A stretch of DNA of 64,000 nt from assembly GCA_030674185.1 (NCBI GenBank), contig JAPXFY010000026.1:55765752-55829751 (forward strand), in the 5' to 3' direction. Source of the stretch: Monoplex corrugatus. Lineage: Eukaryota; Mollusca; Gastropoda; Littorinimorpha; Ranellidae. Below, piece by piece: positions 1 to 11,011 of this stretch. Every line of letters starts with the position of its first letter. Position 1 is the first letter of the stretch. Made by a program: the position numbers and the translations under genes. The notes beneath the pieces are model-generated. The model was not told where the DNA came from and made no database searches. It saw only the letters and a program-made list of their open reading frames with translations.

Positions 1-145
1 ACATTTTGTTCTTATATTAAATCACTAATACATGAAATTAGGTTAACATGACACATCTGCCACTGTACAAAGATATCACTCAAATATACATAAAATGAAA
101 CATTACCTTATTTATACAAACATATGTACACAGGTACCTGCAAGC

Positions 146-197
146 ACGTGCGCGCACACACATATACACACACACACGCGCACACACACTCACACAT
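146..197. repeat. CA/CG dinucleotide microsatellite
   Basis: This is a short mixed run of CA with CG interruptions. Nothing else is recognisable from 1 to about 600. Confidence 0.8.
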
Positions 198-611
198 AAA
201 CTGTACTATGCTGTATAACTTTTAGCAAAAACATACTCTCCTCTGTGCAATTGCAAATCTGTTCTCTCCAATGACAGCACAGTCCCACATTGGCAACACA
301 CTCACAAGATCACATCAACTTATGGCTAACTTATGACAACAGACGCAATCTGTCAACAACCAATTGCTGTGAAGGGAAAACTTTCCACTGTAATCAACAA
401 AATAGTACAATCTGTATTAATAGATTCCCCATTTTCCAGCACCATCAGCACATTTCCACTATCTGGGTTTCTATTATCAAGGGTTTTTTTTTTCTCTTTA
501 CAATCACTTGCTTTTCCTTTCGAGTTACATCTTCAGTATAGCTGATGAGGGAATGATACATCAACTGACAAAAAATGAGAACAGCTTTTTGTACATTATT
601 GGTTTTATTTA

Positions 612-671
612 GAAAGAGAGTGACACAAAAGCACAAAATTTCCAGAAGGTGGGGATATTATTTATACTGAA
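612..671. repeat. Fragment of the interspersed repeat also found at 6820-7370, 45769-46198 and 53795-54320
   Basis: The stretch AGAGAGTGACA ... TTTCCAGAAGGTGGGGAT ... TTTATACTGA matches the right-hand end of the longer copies, with a short internal deletion. The remaining sequence from 672 to 1002 shows nothing recognisable. Confidence 0.6.
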
Positions 672-1002
672 TACTGAATTCAAATTCCCCATGGGGGATT
701 GTATTTATTTAACATCTTCTGCACACTCATTTTAGAATACACTGCATCTATTCAATATTTTACCTGTAATCATTCATTCTAAAATGTATCAGGATAGCAT
801 CAAAACATGATGCAAGCATACTGTGGACAGTCACAATTCAGTTACACACCCAGCAAAGTCAAATACATCTCCTATCTGACCAATGAAACCCACAATACGT
901 CAGCCCTCGAAGACCTTCAGTGGTCTTTTACAGTCATCATTTCAGGAAGAAGACAATCTTGTCACTAGCACACAGCAGCAATATACAGTACATGAACAGC
1001 AT

Positions 1003-1435
1003 TTAACTCTTTGACGACGGACTACTTTGAAGTAACAGCTGATGAGCTCTCTCTGAGGATGGGCTACTTTGCTCATAGTAACAGATGGTCTAGGGTTTAT
1101 AACTCCTCTACTTTCGTTATGCTAATGATTTAGTAATTGGCAGTTGCTTCCCTTGTGGAGGGAACTTCCGTTCAACAATTCAGCTATGTTTTGCCGGTTT
1201 CTTTGTCTAAAATCGATGGAAAATGACTCAAAGGCGATGTCTTACCCATGAAGACATTCTACGAGAGCTTGACCTTGATGAAGGTGAAGATGCTGGCGAC
1301 AGTGAAGAAGATTCTGCCGATGAAAGCGACAAATCAGAGGATGAAATCGTTTTTTCAGTGCCCAGTCCGAGTGGTTTGAATACTTCTGTGTACATATTTG
1401 GTATTACTCATTTGGCTTATCTGGACATAAGGTAG
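1003..1435 (+). pseudogene. Possible piggyBac-type left end and N-terminal piece
   Basis: TTAACTCTTTGACG at 1003 resembles the ends of the other TTAA-flanked elements here. About 210 bases later an open frame (1223-1435) starts MTQRRCLTHEDILRELDLDE and continues with a strongly acidic, Ser-rich run, the usual look of a piggyBac transposase N-terminus. The frame ends after 70 residues and no right end was found. It could instead be an unrelated short acidic frame. Confidence 0.35.
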
Positions 1436-1555
1436 GTGCAGACCTTTCTTCAACAGTCTGCATTGGCATGCCCAATACATAACTGTTACTACTGTCTTGT
1501 TGATGGCCAGACTAATAAACTAACACAGTACTTTACAATTGATGTTTTCTCCGCT

Positions 1556-1561
1556 TTTATT
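1556..1561 (-). terminator. Candidate polyadenylation signal of the NKRF-like gene
   Basis: This is the first AATAAA hexamer on the minus strand after the stop codon, about 313 bases downstream of it. No cleavage-site evidence is available. Confidence 0.35.
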
Positions 1562-1873
1562 TGCTACTTAACTGGATTCATAAATAACAATATTTAGCCT
1601 GCACGGGGGACTGTAAACAAACTGTACTAAAACACACCCATTGATTCAGCTCTTCGAGTCTGTAGCAAAGAAACCATTTAGCTGACAATTTCAAAATTAA
1701 TATATTTAAAAAGAGCACCCTTTTTTCATTGTGTACCAAACTTGAGAACAATTGTTGTCCATTTAGGTCAACGAGAGTGGTCAGTTCACTTGCACCTGGT
1801 TCTCACTGATTTCACTGTGGCAGCCCTAGGCCAGCAGGAGAGCTCAGCTGTGGCAAGTGCAGTCACAACAGAG

Positions 1874-2230
1874 TTAATGGGCACTTGAAGCTTCTCCCTC
1901 TGACAGAATCAGAGTCTGACCGATTCCAGCCTCCTTCAAAGCTAAAGCAAACCTTGCCATCAACTGTTCTCTTTTGGTGGCTTCCAGCTTTATCCTCATT
2001 TTCTTTGTCAAACAGGAACTATTGAGCACAGATTCCCTGGGTACAGCCAACTGCTGAGTGTCCTCCTCTTCAGGATCATCAGTGCAACACTGTTTTGAAG
2101 AGCGACACAGAGCATGTGAAGCTGCCACTTCTTGGGCAATATCAGCATGACGTGGAAGACTACAACGATCTTGCACCAGCTCACATCGATCACTGCATGC
2201 GACGCCTCGATTCCTCATCTCTTCTAAAAT
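1874..2230 (-). CDS. Last coding exon of NKRF-like gene with stop codon
   Basis: The acceptor TTCTGTTTCAG precedes 2230 at phase 0. The frame runs 118 codons to a stop at 1874. It begins ILEEMRNRGVACSDRCEL, has eight Cys spread over about 75 residues without a clear zinc-binding spacing, then a basic helix (MRIKLEATKREQLMARFALA) and ends ILSEGEASSAH. No known domain is recognised in this tail. Confidence 0.75.
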   Translation of the reverse strand: MLEEMRNRGVACSDRCELVQDRCSLPRHADIAQEVAASHALCRSSKQCCTDDPEEEDTQQLAVPRESVLNSSCLTKKMRIKLEATKREQLMARFALALKEAGIGQTLILSEGEASSAH

Positions 2231-2683
2231 CTGAAACAGAAGTGTTGCACAATTCAAGTCAAATATATTTATCATTGTTTCACTCTTTTCTGACCACCCA
2301 AAGCAGCAAAATGGCACACAGCAAGGCTAAAAAATGTGTACTGCATCTTCAGCAATGAAATAATTTCAGAACTATCAGGGCAAAGTCTAATAGATGGAAA
2401 AGAAATTAATGTTTAAAATCAGAAGTGACCTATCTCACCTAGTTGAATACAATTTTGAAACAATACTGTCACACTGTATTGAAAGGCAGCAATATCGAAA
2501 ACATCATACTAGCCGGTGTTGATATGTTACAAGACTTGCCGTAACTCAACTATTTTTGTTCTGAGATTGAGGGGTGATGTACATACACTTCCACAGTCTT
2601 CCCTGGTTCACCACCATCTTGAAAATAAATAATTAAACCATTTTTACAAATAGATAAACGAATAAACAATAAAGAGTACAGTA

Positions 2684-5531
2684 AGGCTAATGAACTACTG
2701 TGACTGAACGAAACTTGTGGCTAACAGACTACTGTGAGTGGACAAAACTTGTGGCTAACGGACTACTGTGACTGGACAAAACTTGTGGTTAACGGACTAC
2801 TGTGACTGGACGAAATTTGTGGCTAACATGACTACTGTGAGTGGACAAAACTTGTGGCTAACATGACTACTGTGAGTGGACAAAACTTGTGGCTAACAGA
2901 CTACTGTGAGTGGACAAAACTTGTGGCTAACGGACTACTGTGACTGGACAAAACTTGTGGTTAACGGACTACTGTGACTGGACGAAACTTGTGGCTAACA
3001 TGACTACTGTGACTGGACAAAACTTGTGGTTAACGGACTACTGTGACTGGACGAAACTTGTGGCTAACATGACTACTGTGACTGGACGAAACTTGTGGCT
3101 AACAGACTACTGTGACTGGACAAAACTTGTGGCTAACGGACTACTGTGAGTGGACAAAACTTGTGGCTAACGGACTACTGTGACTGGACAAAACTTGTGG
3201 CTAACAGACTACTGTGAGTGGACAAAACTTGTGGCTAACGGACTACTGTGAGTGGACAAAACTTGTGGCTAATGGACTACTGTGACTGGACAAAACTTGT
3301 GGCTAATGAACTACTGTGACTGGACAAAACTTGTGGCTAACAGACTACTGTGACTGGATGAAACTTGTGGCTAATGGACTACTGTGACTGGACAAAACTT
3401 GTGGCTAACGGACTACTGTGAGTGGACAAAACTTGTGGCTAACGGACTACTGTGACTGGACGAAACTTGTGGCTAACAGACTACTGTGACTGGACAAAAC
3501 TTGTGGCTAATGAACTACTGTGACTGGACAAAACTTGTGGCTAACAGACTACTGTGACTGGACAAAACTTGTGGCTAACAGACTACTGTGACTGGACAAA
3601 ACTTGTGGCTAATGGACTACTGTGACTGGACAAAACTTGTGGCTAATGAACTACTGTGACTGGATGAAACTTGTGGCTAACAGACTACTGTGAGTGGACA
3701 AAACTTGTGGCTAACAGACTACTGTGACTGGATGAAACTTGTGGCTAACATGACTACTGTGACTGGACAAAACTTGTGGCTAACAGACTACTGTGACTGG
3801 ACAAAACTTGTGGCTAATGGACTACTGTGACTGGACAAAACTTGTGACTAACATGACTACTGTGACTGGACAAAACTTGTGGCTAATGGACTACTGTGAC
3901 TGGATGAAACTTGTGGCTAACATGACTACTGTGACTGGACAAAACTTGTGGCTAATGGACTACTGTGACTGGACGAAACTTGTGGCTAACATGACTACTG
4001 TGAGTGGACAAAACTTGTGGCTAACAGACTACTGTGACTGGATGAAACTTGTGGCTAACATGACTACTGTGAGTGGACAAAACTTGTGGCTAACGGACTA
4101 CTGTGACTGGACAAAACTTGTGGCTAACATGACTACTGTGACTGGACAAAACTTGTGGCTAACGGACTACTGTGACTGGACAAAACTTGTGGCTAACAGA
4201 CTACTGTGAGTGGACAAAACTTGTGGCTAATGGACTACTGTGACTGGACAAAACTTGTGGCTAACAGACTACTGTGACTGGACAAAACTTGTGGCTAATG
4301 AACTACTGTGACTGGACAAAACTTGTGGCTAACATGACTACTGTGACTGGACAAAACTTGTGGCTAACGGACTACTGTGACTGGACAAAACTTGTGGCTA
4401 ATGGACTACTGTGAGTGGACAAAACTTGTGGCTAACATGACCACTGTGACTGGACAAAACTTGTGGCTAACAGACTACTGTGACTGGACAAAACTTGTGG
4501 CTAACATGACTACTGTGACTGGACAAAACTTGTGGCTAACATGACTACTGTGACTGGACAAAACTTGTGGCTAACATGACTACTGTGACTGGACAAAACT
4601 GTGGCTAACATGACTACTGTGACTGGACAAAACTTGTGGCTAACATGACTACTGTGACTGGACAAAACTTGTGGCTAACAGACTACTGTGACTGGACAAA
4701 ACTTGTGGCTAACATGACTACTGTGACTGGACAAAACTTGTGGCTAACATGACTACTGTGACTGGACAAAACTTGTGGCTAACATGACTACTGTGACTGG
4801 ACAAAACTTGTGGCTAACATGACTACTGTGACTGGACAAAACTTGTGGCTAACAGACTACTGTGACTGGACAAAACTTGTGGCTAACATGACTACTGTGA
4901 CTGGACAAAACTTGTGGCTAACAGACTACTGTGACTGGACAAAACTTGTGGCTAACATGACTACTGTGACTGGACAAAACTTGTGGCTAACATGACTACT
5001 GTGAGTGGACGAAACTTGTGGCTAACGGACTACTGTGAGCGGACAAAACTTGTGGCTAACAGACTACTGTGAGTGGACAAAACTTGTGGCTAACAGACTA
5101 CTGTGACTGGACGAAACTTGTGGCTAACAGACTACTGTGAGCGGACAAAACTTGTGGCTAACAGACTACTGTGACTGGACAAAACTTGTGGCTAACGGAC
5201 TACTGTGACTGGACAAAACTTGTGGCTAACATGACTACTGTGACTGGACAAAACTTGTGGCTAACATGACTACTGTGACTGGACAAAACTTGTGGCTAAC
5301 AGACTACTGTGACTGGACAAAACTTGTGGCTAACATGACTACTGTGACTGGACAAAACTTGTGGCTAACATGACTACTGTGACTGGACAAAACTTGTGGC
5401 TAACATGACTACTGTGACTGGACAAAACTTGTGGCTAACATGACTACTGTGACTGGACAAAACTTGTGACTAATGAACTACTGTGAGTGGACAAAACTTG
5501 TGGCTAACAGACTACTGTGACTGGACAAAAC
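2684..5531. repeat. Minisatellite, 34/35-nt unit, about 82 copies (intron)
   Basis: The unit is ACTACTGTGACTGGACAAAA followed by CTTGTGGCTAACAG. Units ending in ATG are one base longer, so a pair is 69 bases and stays open in frame for long stretches. GAC/GAG, CAAA/CGAA and ACAG/ACGG/ATGG variants are mixed. The first unit (2684) and the last (ends CCTGTCTCATG) are diverged. From 2231 to 2683 and from 5532 to 5999 I see nothing but AT-rich intron. Confidence 0.95.
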
Positions 5532-5999
5532 CTGTCTCATGCTCAAATACTTTGAGGTGATTGGTTGTTACTTTTATCACAGATGATGCAATATTCACCG
5601 AATATCAATAAGATTGCTAATCATCAATATGTTTCATCACATTTACTTTCATCTAAGTGTCTGAGCAGATTTATGTAGCTAATCAATAGGCACAGAAATA
5701 ATTATATAACTGTACTGTTCTTTTTCTCCTTTATTTTTATTGCAATTTATTGGGCAACAGGGTAGAAAATTGTGAAAGAAACGTGCCACAGTAGAGGACC
5801 TCAAAGTCTGGTTTACAGGAAAAAGAATGTGCTACCTTACATAAACAGTTCCCAGTGATGTTATTCTCTAAAATTAAATGAGTTAAGTAAATGCAATCCA
5901 ATCAATCTATCCTTACCACAGGGTAAAGGCAAATCTTCGAAGGGTCCTATCAAATATCATGTAAACATTTACAAACACATAGCAATCAAACAGGAGCAA

Positions 6000-6001
6000 T
6001 A

Positions 6002-6033
<32 letters not shown>

Positions 6034-6052
6034 GACACACACATACACACAG

Positions 6053-6097
<45 letters not shown>

Positions 6098-6123
6098 CAC
6101 AGACACACAGACACACACACACA

Positions 6124-6157
<34 letters not shown>

Positions 6158-6178
6158 ACACACAGACACACACATACA

Positions 6179-6237
<59 letters not shown>

Positions 6238-6243
6238 ACACAC
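6000..6243. repeat. Compound CA microsatellite
   Basis: About 240 bases of CA with scattered GA and TA interruptions lie in the last intron of the NKRF-like gene. Open frames through it are artefacts. Confidence 0.95.
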
Positions 6244-6489
6244 CATTTAATTAATTACACAAAACGAAAAATAAAGAGTACAACATCAGAGAATCTTAGT
6301 CATATAAATGTAAATTTTGATCACTAATGAGAATTTTGAATTCTTGAAATGGAAAGTTTCAAACAAAAGTTACAAACTGCAAGTAAATAATCAGTTTGGA
6401 TCATTGCTACTGGTCACATTAACGGCTGTATAGGCACATTTTATTTCTTCACTGCGAAGACGTTACTCATGAAATTTTCTTTTTTTTCT

Positions 6490-7370
6490 TTTATTGTTGT
6501 TTAACCCTTTCACATTTGCACTGCTAGATGTAAAGCTAGCTCCTAGTATTCGCATTCGAATGTAGCACAGCTTCAGTACAAAGTCTTTCAGTAGTGAATG
6601 GAAAGTTCCTTGCATCCCAGAATGCTCGTACTATTTTTAGAACATTCAACGCGAGACTGACCAAGATTCTAACCACAAGCGCGACAAGACAGCATGGCCA
6701 GTAGTGATGGAAATTCCCCACACATGTGCCGGAAAAGGTCAGGCGATCTCAACTGCTACGAACGGATTGGCACATTCTTCCGCAGCGCGGTTACCGGCTT
6801 TGTGAACAGCTAAGGGTTAAAGCCCAGCCGACTGCGCAGAGCCATATCAGGGCTATAACCGCTTCAAAACATACAAAACTTCAATAGGGGGAAAAACAAA
6901 AGAAAAGAAAATTAAGTACATATATCAATGTATTTACACACATAATCTAAGGACATGCCCCCGGCATAGGACCATTCTGTCCGATTTATTACACAGGAGA
7001 GATTTAAAAAACACACCTGAATACAAATATAAACATACATAAGGACACCAAAACATATATAAAAACAGGCATAAATTACCTGAAATTGCATCCGCATATC
7101 TCACTTCCTTAGAGCCAAAAATGCACTTATACATGTACCCAATTATCAATCCAAAGAAAAAGTATGTAAGACTTTATCGAAAAAATACAGGTGAATGGAC
7201 TATTAAGGCAGAAAATAAGAGAAATGACAGAAAGCGAGGCAACAAGGCAGAAACAAAGAGAGTGACAGAAAAGAGTAAATTTCTAGCACAGAATTTCCAG
7301 AAGGTGGGGATACTATTTATACTGAAAGAGTCCCCGGCAACCCACCGGGGGAGACTCATGAAACTTGGGG
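6490..7370 (-). repeat. Interspersed LINE/SINE-tail repeat, copy A (split by the MITE)
   Basis: The copy begins, read on the minus strand in reverse, with a TTATTG-type simple tail, TTTAA, then GCCCAGCCGACTGCGCAGAG. It runs to GAAAGAGTCCCCGGCAACCC. The same about 550-base sequence occurs at 45769-46198 and 53795-54320. The tail resembles the 3' end of the Jockey-type LINEs at 18585 and 34650, so this is probably a LINE 3' end or a SINE using it, oriented on the minus strand. The stretch 7371-8052 holds nothing recognisable. Confidence 0.7.
6501..6820. mobile_element. piggyBac-like MITE with TTAA target duplication
   Basis: TTAA occurs at 6501-6504 and 6817-6820. The ends are CCCTTTCACATTTGC and, inverted, CCCTTAGCTGTTCAC, so only five terminal bases pair, as is common in this superfamily. 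Removing the insert leaves TTGTTGTTTAAAGCCCAGCC, the same junction seen uninterrupted at 53811. It has no coding capacity. The transposase that moved it is unknown. Confidence 0.75.
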
Positions 7371-8052
7371 AACTGAACATAATGCTGTGCACTAAAGGTA
7401 CCTTTATTTACTGTGTTGTGTTTTCCTGATGCAATGTTCATGAAATCAAGCTATAGGTCATTATTCCAGGCAGTTGTAGTGATGACTGTAATTGACCCAG
7501 TAACTCAGTGCATGGTTTCCATGTTCATACATGTGCAAATACTAGATATATGACAAAATTGTTCACTTTTCAAAAATAATCAAAATGTTCATTTTTCAAA
7601 AACAATCAATCAGTATCCCTGAAAAGAGGAAAGGTTTCGTTTGGTTGACTATAACGTAAGTTATGATTTTTTGATATAACTAAAAGATTGTGGCAATTTT
7701 TTTTTACAGGCTTACATGGCTGAAACTGTGATTAATTGTCTTCATCTTGAGAACATAAAGTGACTTATCTGCGTAAATATAAAGACTGAGTCAAGACTCA
7801 AAAAATGAGCAACACTGCTCATGAAAAACTGATCAGTCAAACAGTTTTGAAAATAAGCCCAGTAATCAGTAAACTTTCTTAATGAGCTAGCGACAAACCC
7901 TACATGAACCACTACAACATAGTGTTAGCTGAATTCTGGTTTGTAATCAGCCACACACACATTCCAGGTATTATAAAAAATTACACAGAATGATGCATTA
8001 GGCATGACTAAATGTGTTTTCAGATGATTTTTGTAGTAATTTCTTGGCACAG

Positions 8053-8330
8053 TTCATCATCATGTGCCCTGTCGCATGGCACTGGCGATCATGGCCCTCA
8101 ACATGCATCTATCCCTTGTCGCTGCAAGTACATCTTCCACACTCTCTGTCCTCAGCCATCCTGCAAGTCCATCCATTATTTTCTCCCTGGGTCTACCCGG
8201 TGTTCTCTTTCCCTCCAGCTTTCCTGTTGTGACCAGGTGCTCTAATTCCCCTTTCCTCATAAAATGGCCTATAAATGTCGCTTGTCTTTTCTTATCTTCC
8301 TTATCAATGATCTTCTTGTGTATGCCTCTA
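8053..8330 (-). mobile_element. 5'-truncated LINE 3' end (RTE/L2-like)
   Basis: On the minus strand it encodes MRKGELEHLVTTGKLEGKRT, then PGRPREKIMDGLAGWL, the C-terminal signature of a reverse-transcriptase LINE, and ends in CATGATGATG. The same 3' end occurs at 29345, 30870, 46335 and 58715. This copy is a decayed fragment. Confidence 0.8.
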
Positions 8331-8633
8331 AAATCGACTATGTGGATTTAACTCCGGTTTGAGAAAAACACTGTGCATGTGGAGTTTTGTCCAACCAACC
8401 ATGAAAGGGTATCTAGACTTGCCCAGTATTGGGAAAGGTAAAACAACAAAAGAGAGAGGTGATGGGCACTGCCTTTATAATGATGGCCACAAGAAAGGCT
8501 CTCTATTGTGTCAGTCCTCTATGACCCCAGGGTTATGACACAACTTCAGCCTATCACTGTGTATGGATGTTTTGTATTCCTGCTTTTGTATTAGAATGAA
8601 CATCCAGTCAAATCACTTCAACAGAATGCCCAC

Positions 8634-8852
8634 CTTGTGAACTCCAGCTTGCACGAAGACAGAGAGGTACTGTTCATCATCCATCTTGCTATGCATGGAC
8701 TGCAGACCTTTCTGAGCCCAGCTGTTAGTGCCGAATGTGGTTCGTGCCAAGCCATACACCTCTGGTGCAAAGACAAGCTCCTCTAGACAGTTTCCTCGCT
8801 CCTTCAATTCACTCATCAATCTGGATGCTGCCTCCATCAGACGTGCCTTTAT
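8634..8852 (-). CDS. Coding exon 11 of NKRF-like gene (R3H-like stretch)
   Basis: The acceptor TTTATATGCAG precedes 8852. The donor is the weak GTGGGC after CACAAG at 8634. It is 73 whole codons. A helix (ARLMEAASRLMSELKERG) is followed by ELVFAPEVYGLARTTF and WAQKGLQSMHSKMDDEQYLS. The order L.F..E......H/F...A...GL.S.S......YL.V resembles an R3H domain, but the RxxxH core is not clean, so nucleic-acid binding by this stretch is an inference. Confidence 0.7.
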
Positions 8853-8879
8853 CTGCATATAAACCATGCCATCACCATT

Positions 8880-8975
8880 TAGTGATCAAACCAGTAGTAG
8901 CAGATTAGTAGTAGTCGTAGCAATAATACTAGTGGTAATAGTAGTACTATTACTACTAATAATAATCATATTAAT
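8880..8975. repeat. TAG/TAA-type trinucleotide microsatellite
   Basis: This is an imperfect AGTAGT/AATAAT run just upstream of coding exon 11 (minus strand). Confidence 0.7.
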
Positions 8976-9489
8976 ATGGCAATACTGATTTTACAAATTA
9001 TAATTATCATCATCAAATAACAACTTTCTAGATCATATTACTGGATTCCCTGCAGCCAGAGCCAGGAAGGGGAGAAAAGCTGGCTGCTATTTGAACAAGC
9101 GGCTGGGTAGGCAGCCTGACAGGGAGATGAAGGCCCAGAATAAGGTGAGACATGGCTCTTCCATTCTCTCTTAGTTTGATAGTTGTGCTAGACCTGGTTG
9201 ATATACCCTGGGGTTTGTCATCTCCACTCCCTGCCATTCAGTTTGTGAACAAGGTAACTGGGTCCAAGTATGTCAAGCAGTGTATGGTTACCTTGTGGAT
9301 TTTGAAGCTGGGAGGTGATTGTCCAGAATGGTGAGGCATTGGTGCTTAAGTGAAGGTCCTATCCAGTGCCCTGGGATGTTTCTTGTTCACTTTGACTTGT
9401 GGTTTGGATGCTGGCTTCAGGGAATCAGGCCTGATCATTTTGCAGGGAAAGGTGATGGCTTGGAAAGACACAAACTTGACTGATTGATT

Positions 9490-9765
9490 GATTTGGTTCA
9501 GTTTTTAAGTCGACACCCACCTCAGAAGATATGGCCGACAGGGATAACCATCCCAGGGAAGTGGGGGAAGTGGGACCTCTCTAATTCTATACCAACACCA
9601 CCAGAAAACAATGATGTTCAGATAGGACAATGACAAGGCCATTTTTAATGTAGCACATCCCAGGATTCGAACCCACAACCATTAGACACAAACCTGGGAT
9701 CCCTTTGGGGTTATATCAGACCTAACAGAAAAGCAAACTGGCCTGTGTCTGTAGAGTCATGTTTG
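9490..9765 (-). repeat. Possible tRNA-derived SINE
   Basis: On the minus strand a perfect B-box-like GGGTTCGAATCC lies at about 9662-9673, with a weak A-box region about 35 bases upstream. The sequence ends near GTGTCGACTTAAAAA. There is only one copy in the window, so its element status is a guess. Confidence 0.35.
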
Positions 9766-9983
9766 GCCTCTTCTGTGACTGTACACACACCCCTGTAAAT
9801 ATGGCTTCTGACAACTATGTGTTGAGACTATAGCAAGGGAACACAGCTGGCAGCTGTGTGAGCTGATGGCTGAGTAGGCTGCCCTACAGAGAGATGAAAG
9901 CCAAGAATAAGGTCAGAGAGGGCTCTTCCATTCTCTCTTGGTCTGGTAGCTGGGCTGGAACTGTTTGATGCATAATCCAAAAC

Positions 9984-10130
9984 AAGTGTGACTGCCCACG
10001 TTCAAGCAAACAGGAACCAGAAAAAAACATGAAAGAAGAATAAGAACGCATATTTAATACAAGACAAGACAGGTGCAAATTTGTCCTGTTATATTAAATA
10101 CACATTCTTATTCTTCTTTCATGTTTTTTC
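9984..10130. repeat. Foldback repeat, Penelope-like-element fragment
   Basis: The left arm (AACCAGAAAAAAACATGAAA through TTTAATACAAGACAAGACAG) and the right arm (ending TTCATGTTTTTTCGGTTT) are reverse complements over about 50 bases around GGTGCAAATTTG. The same arm sequence is found at 20465-20540 and twice at 30327-30505. Confidence 0.7.
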
Positions 10131-10323
10131 GGTTTGATGCATGTTGTATGGCTATGCCCTGGGCTTGTCATCTCCCCACCTTGCCATTTGGTTTGTTAAA
10201 GATAATTTTTTCAAGTTATTTTTCATTTAGCTGGGACAATTACTATATCCAACTAATGCCGAGTGGCACACAATCGCTCTGTATCTGGCCATAGTCTTAC
10301 CCAGTGTTTACCAAGAATTCTGT

Positions 10324-10375
10324 CAAAAGATGCCTCCAGGTGGCATGCCAACCTGCCTGACAGCACAGGTCACAT
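10324..10375. repeat. Left arm of a 52-bp inverted repeat (51/52 identical to 10960-11011)
   Basis: It starts CAAAAGATGCCTCCAGGTGG. Its inverted partner ends exactly where the truncated LINE copy at 11011 begins. The 585 bases between the arms hold nothing recognisable. Confidence 0.9.
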
Positions 10376-10959
10376 GAGAACACCAGTACCCATCCTCTTT
10401 TTTTGATTTTGTATGCCAGTCCAGAGAGGAGGATCTCAAGAGGGGCCAGGTAGGGTGGGCCCGAGAACTGGATGTGATAAGAGTACTAGCTAGATGAGAA
10501 TTTACAGGACATTTTTCTCTTTTAGCATCATACAGTCTACCATATCAAACTAATACAGAACCTAAAGATTGGAGGGTGGGAAATACACTCTGCTCTGGTC
10601 TGTCTAAGATGGCATTAGCCATAATGAAGGAGATGCAGGACAGACCCTCTATAGTGAAGACTTGTCCAGCTCCAATTGCCTTCCCATGTGCAGATTCTAC
10701 TCACAAACTCTTCCTAATATTTGAAGATTTTCGAACGTTTTTCAAGAAAATATAGTTCTTTGAATTGACAGAACACCACACGGTTATTATTTATTACAGA
10801 GCATCCATACTTGGCCAAATTATTCACAAGATATCATAATTTTGTTATATACTTCAGTATGTGTGTCCTGCCTGCTTGTGCATTGCTGCTGTCCCCTGTA
10901 TTGTCATCAACACAAGATAAAATCATGATGACATCAGGCTGTTAGCCCACAACTTGCCT

Positions 10960-11011
10960 ATGTGACCTGTGCTGTCAGGCGGGTTGGCATGCCACCTGGA
11001 GGCATCTTTTG
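10960..11011. repeat. Right arm of the 52-bp inverted repeat
   Basis: It ends CCACCTGGAGGCATCTTTTG and abuts the LINE sequence GCCACGTTGATTTGGG. Only one mismatch separates it from the inverted left arm. Confidence 0.9.

Larger units (their letters stand above)
9035..10190. repeat. Diverged repeat pair (9035-9260 and 9836-10190)
   Basis: Both segments share GAGATGAA.GCC.AGAATAAGGT, then GGCTCTTCCATTCTCTCTT and the phrase CTTGTCATCTCC.C.C..TGCCATT. The second copy is split by a Penelope-like foldback at 9984-10130. The family is unknown to me. Confidence 0.6.

Noticed and set aside
1039..1045. CTGATGA as part of a hammerhead ribozyme
   Set aside because: No GAAA box or closing stem lies at suitable distance.
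2940..4995. Open frames reading TGQNLWLTDYCDWTKLVANM repeatedly
   Set aside because: They follow only from the 34/35-base unit pair of 69 bases; adjacent stretches of the same array are closed.
5913..6246. Cys/Val and Thr/His frames in CA or GT runs (also 26740-27165, 41159-41523, 55231-55950)
   Set aside because: These are dinucleotide repeat artefacts.
6912..7149. Minus-strand open frames in the tail repeat (similar one at 53867-54109)
   Set aside because: They resemble each other only because the repeat copies are homologous; the frames are short and not maintained in copy B.
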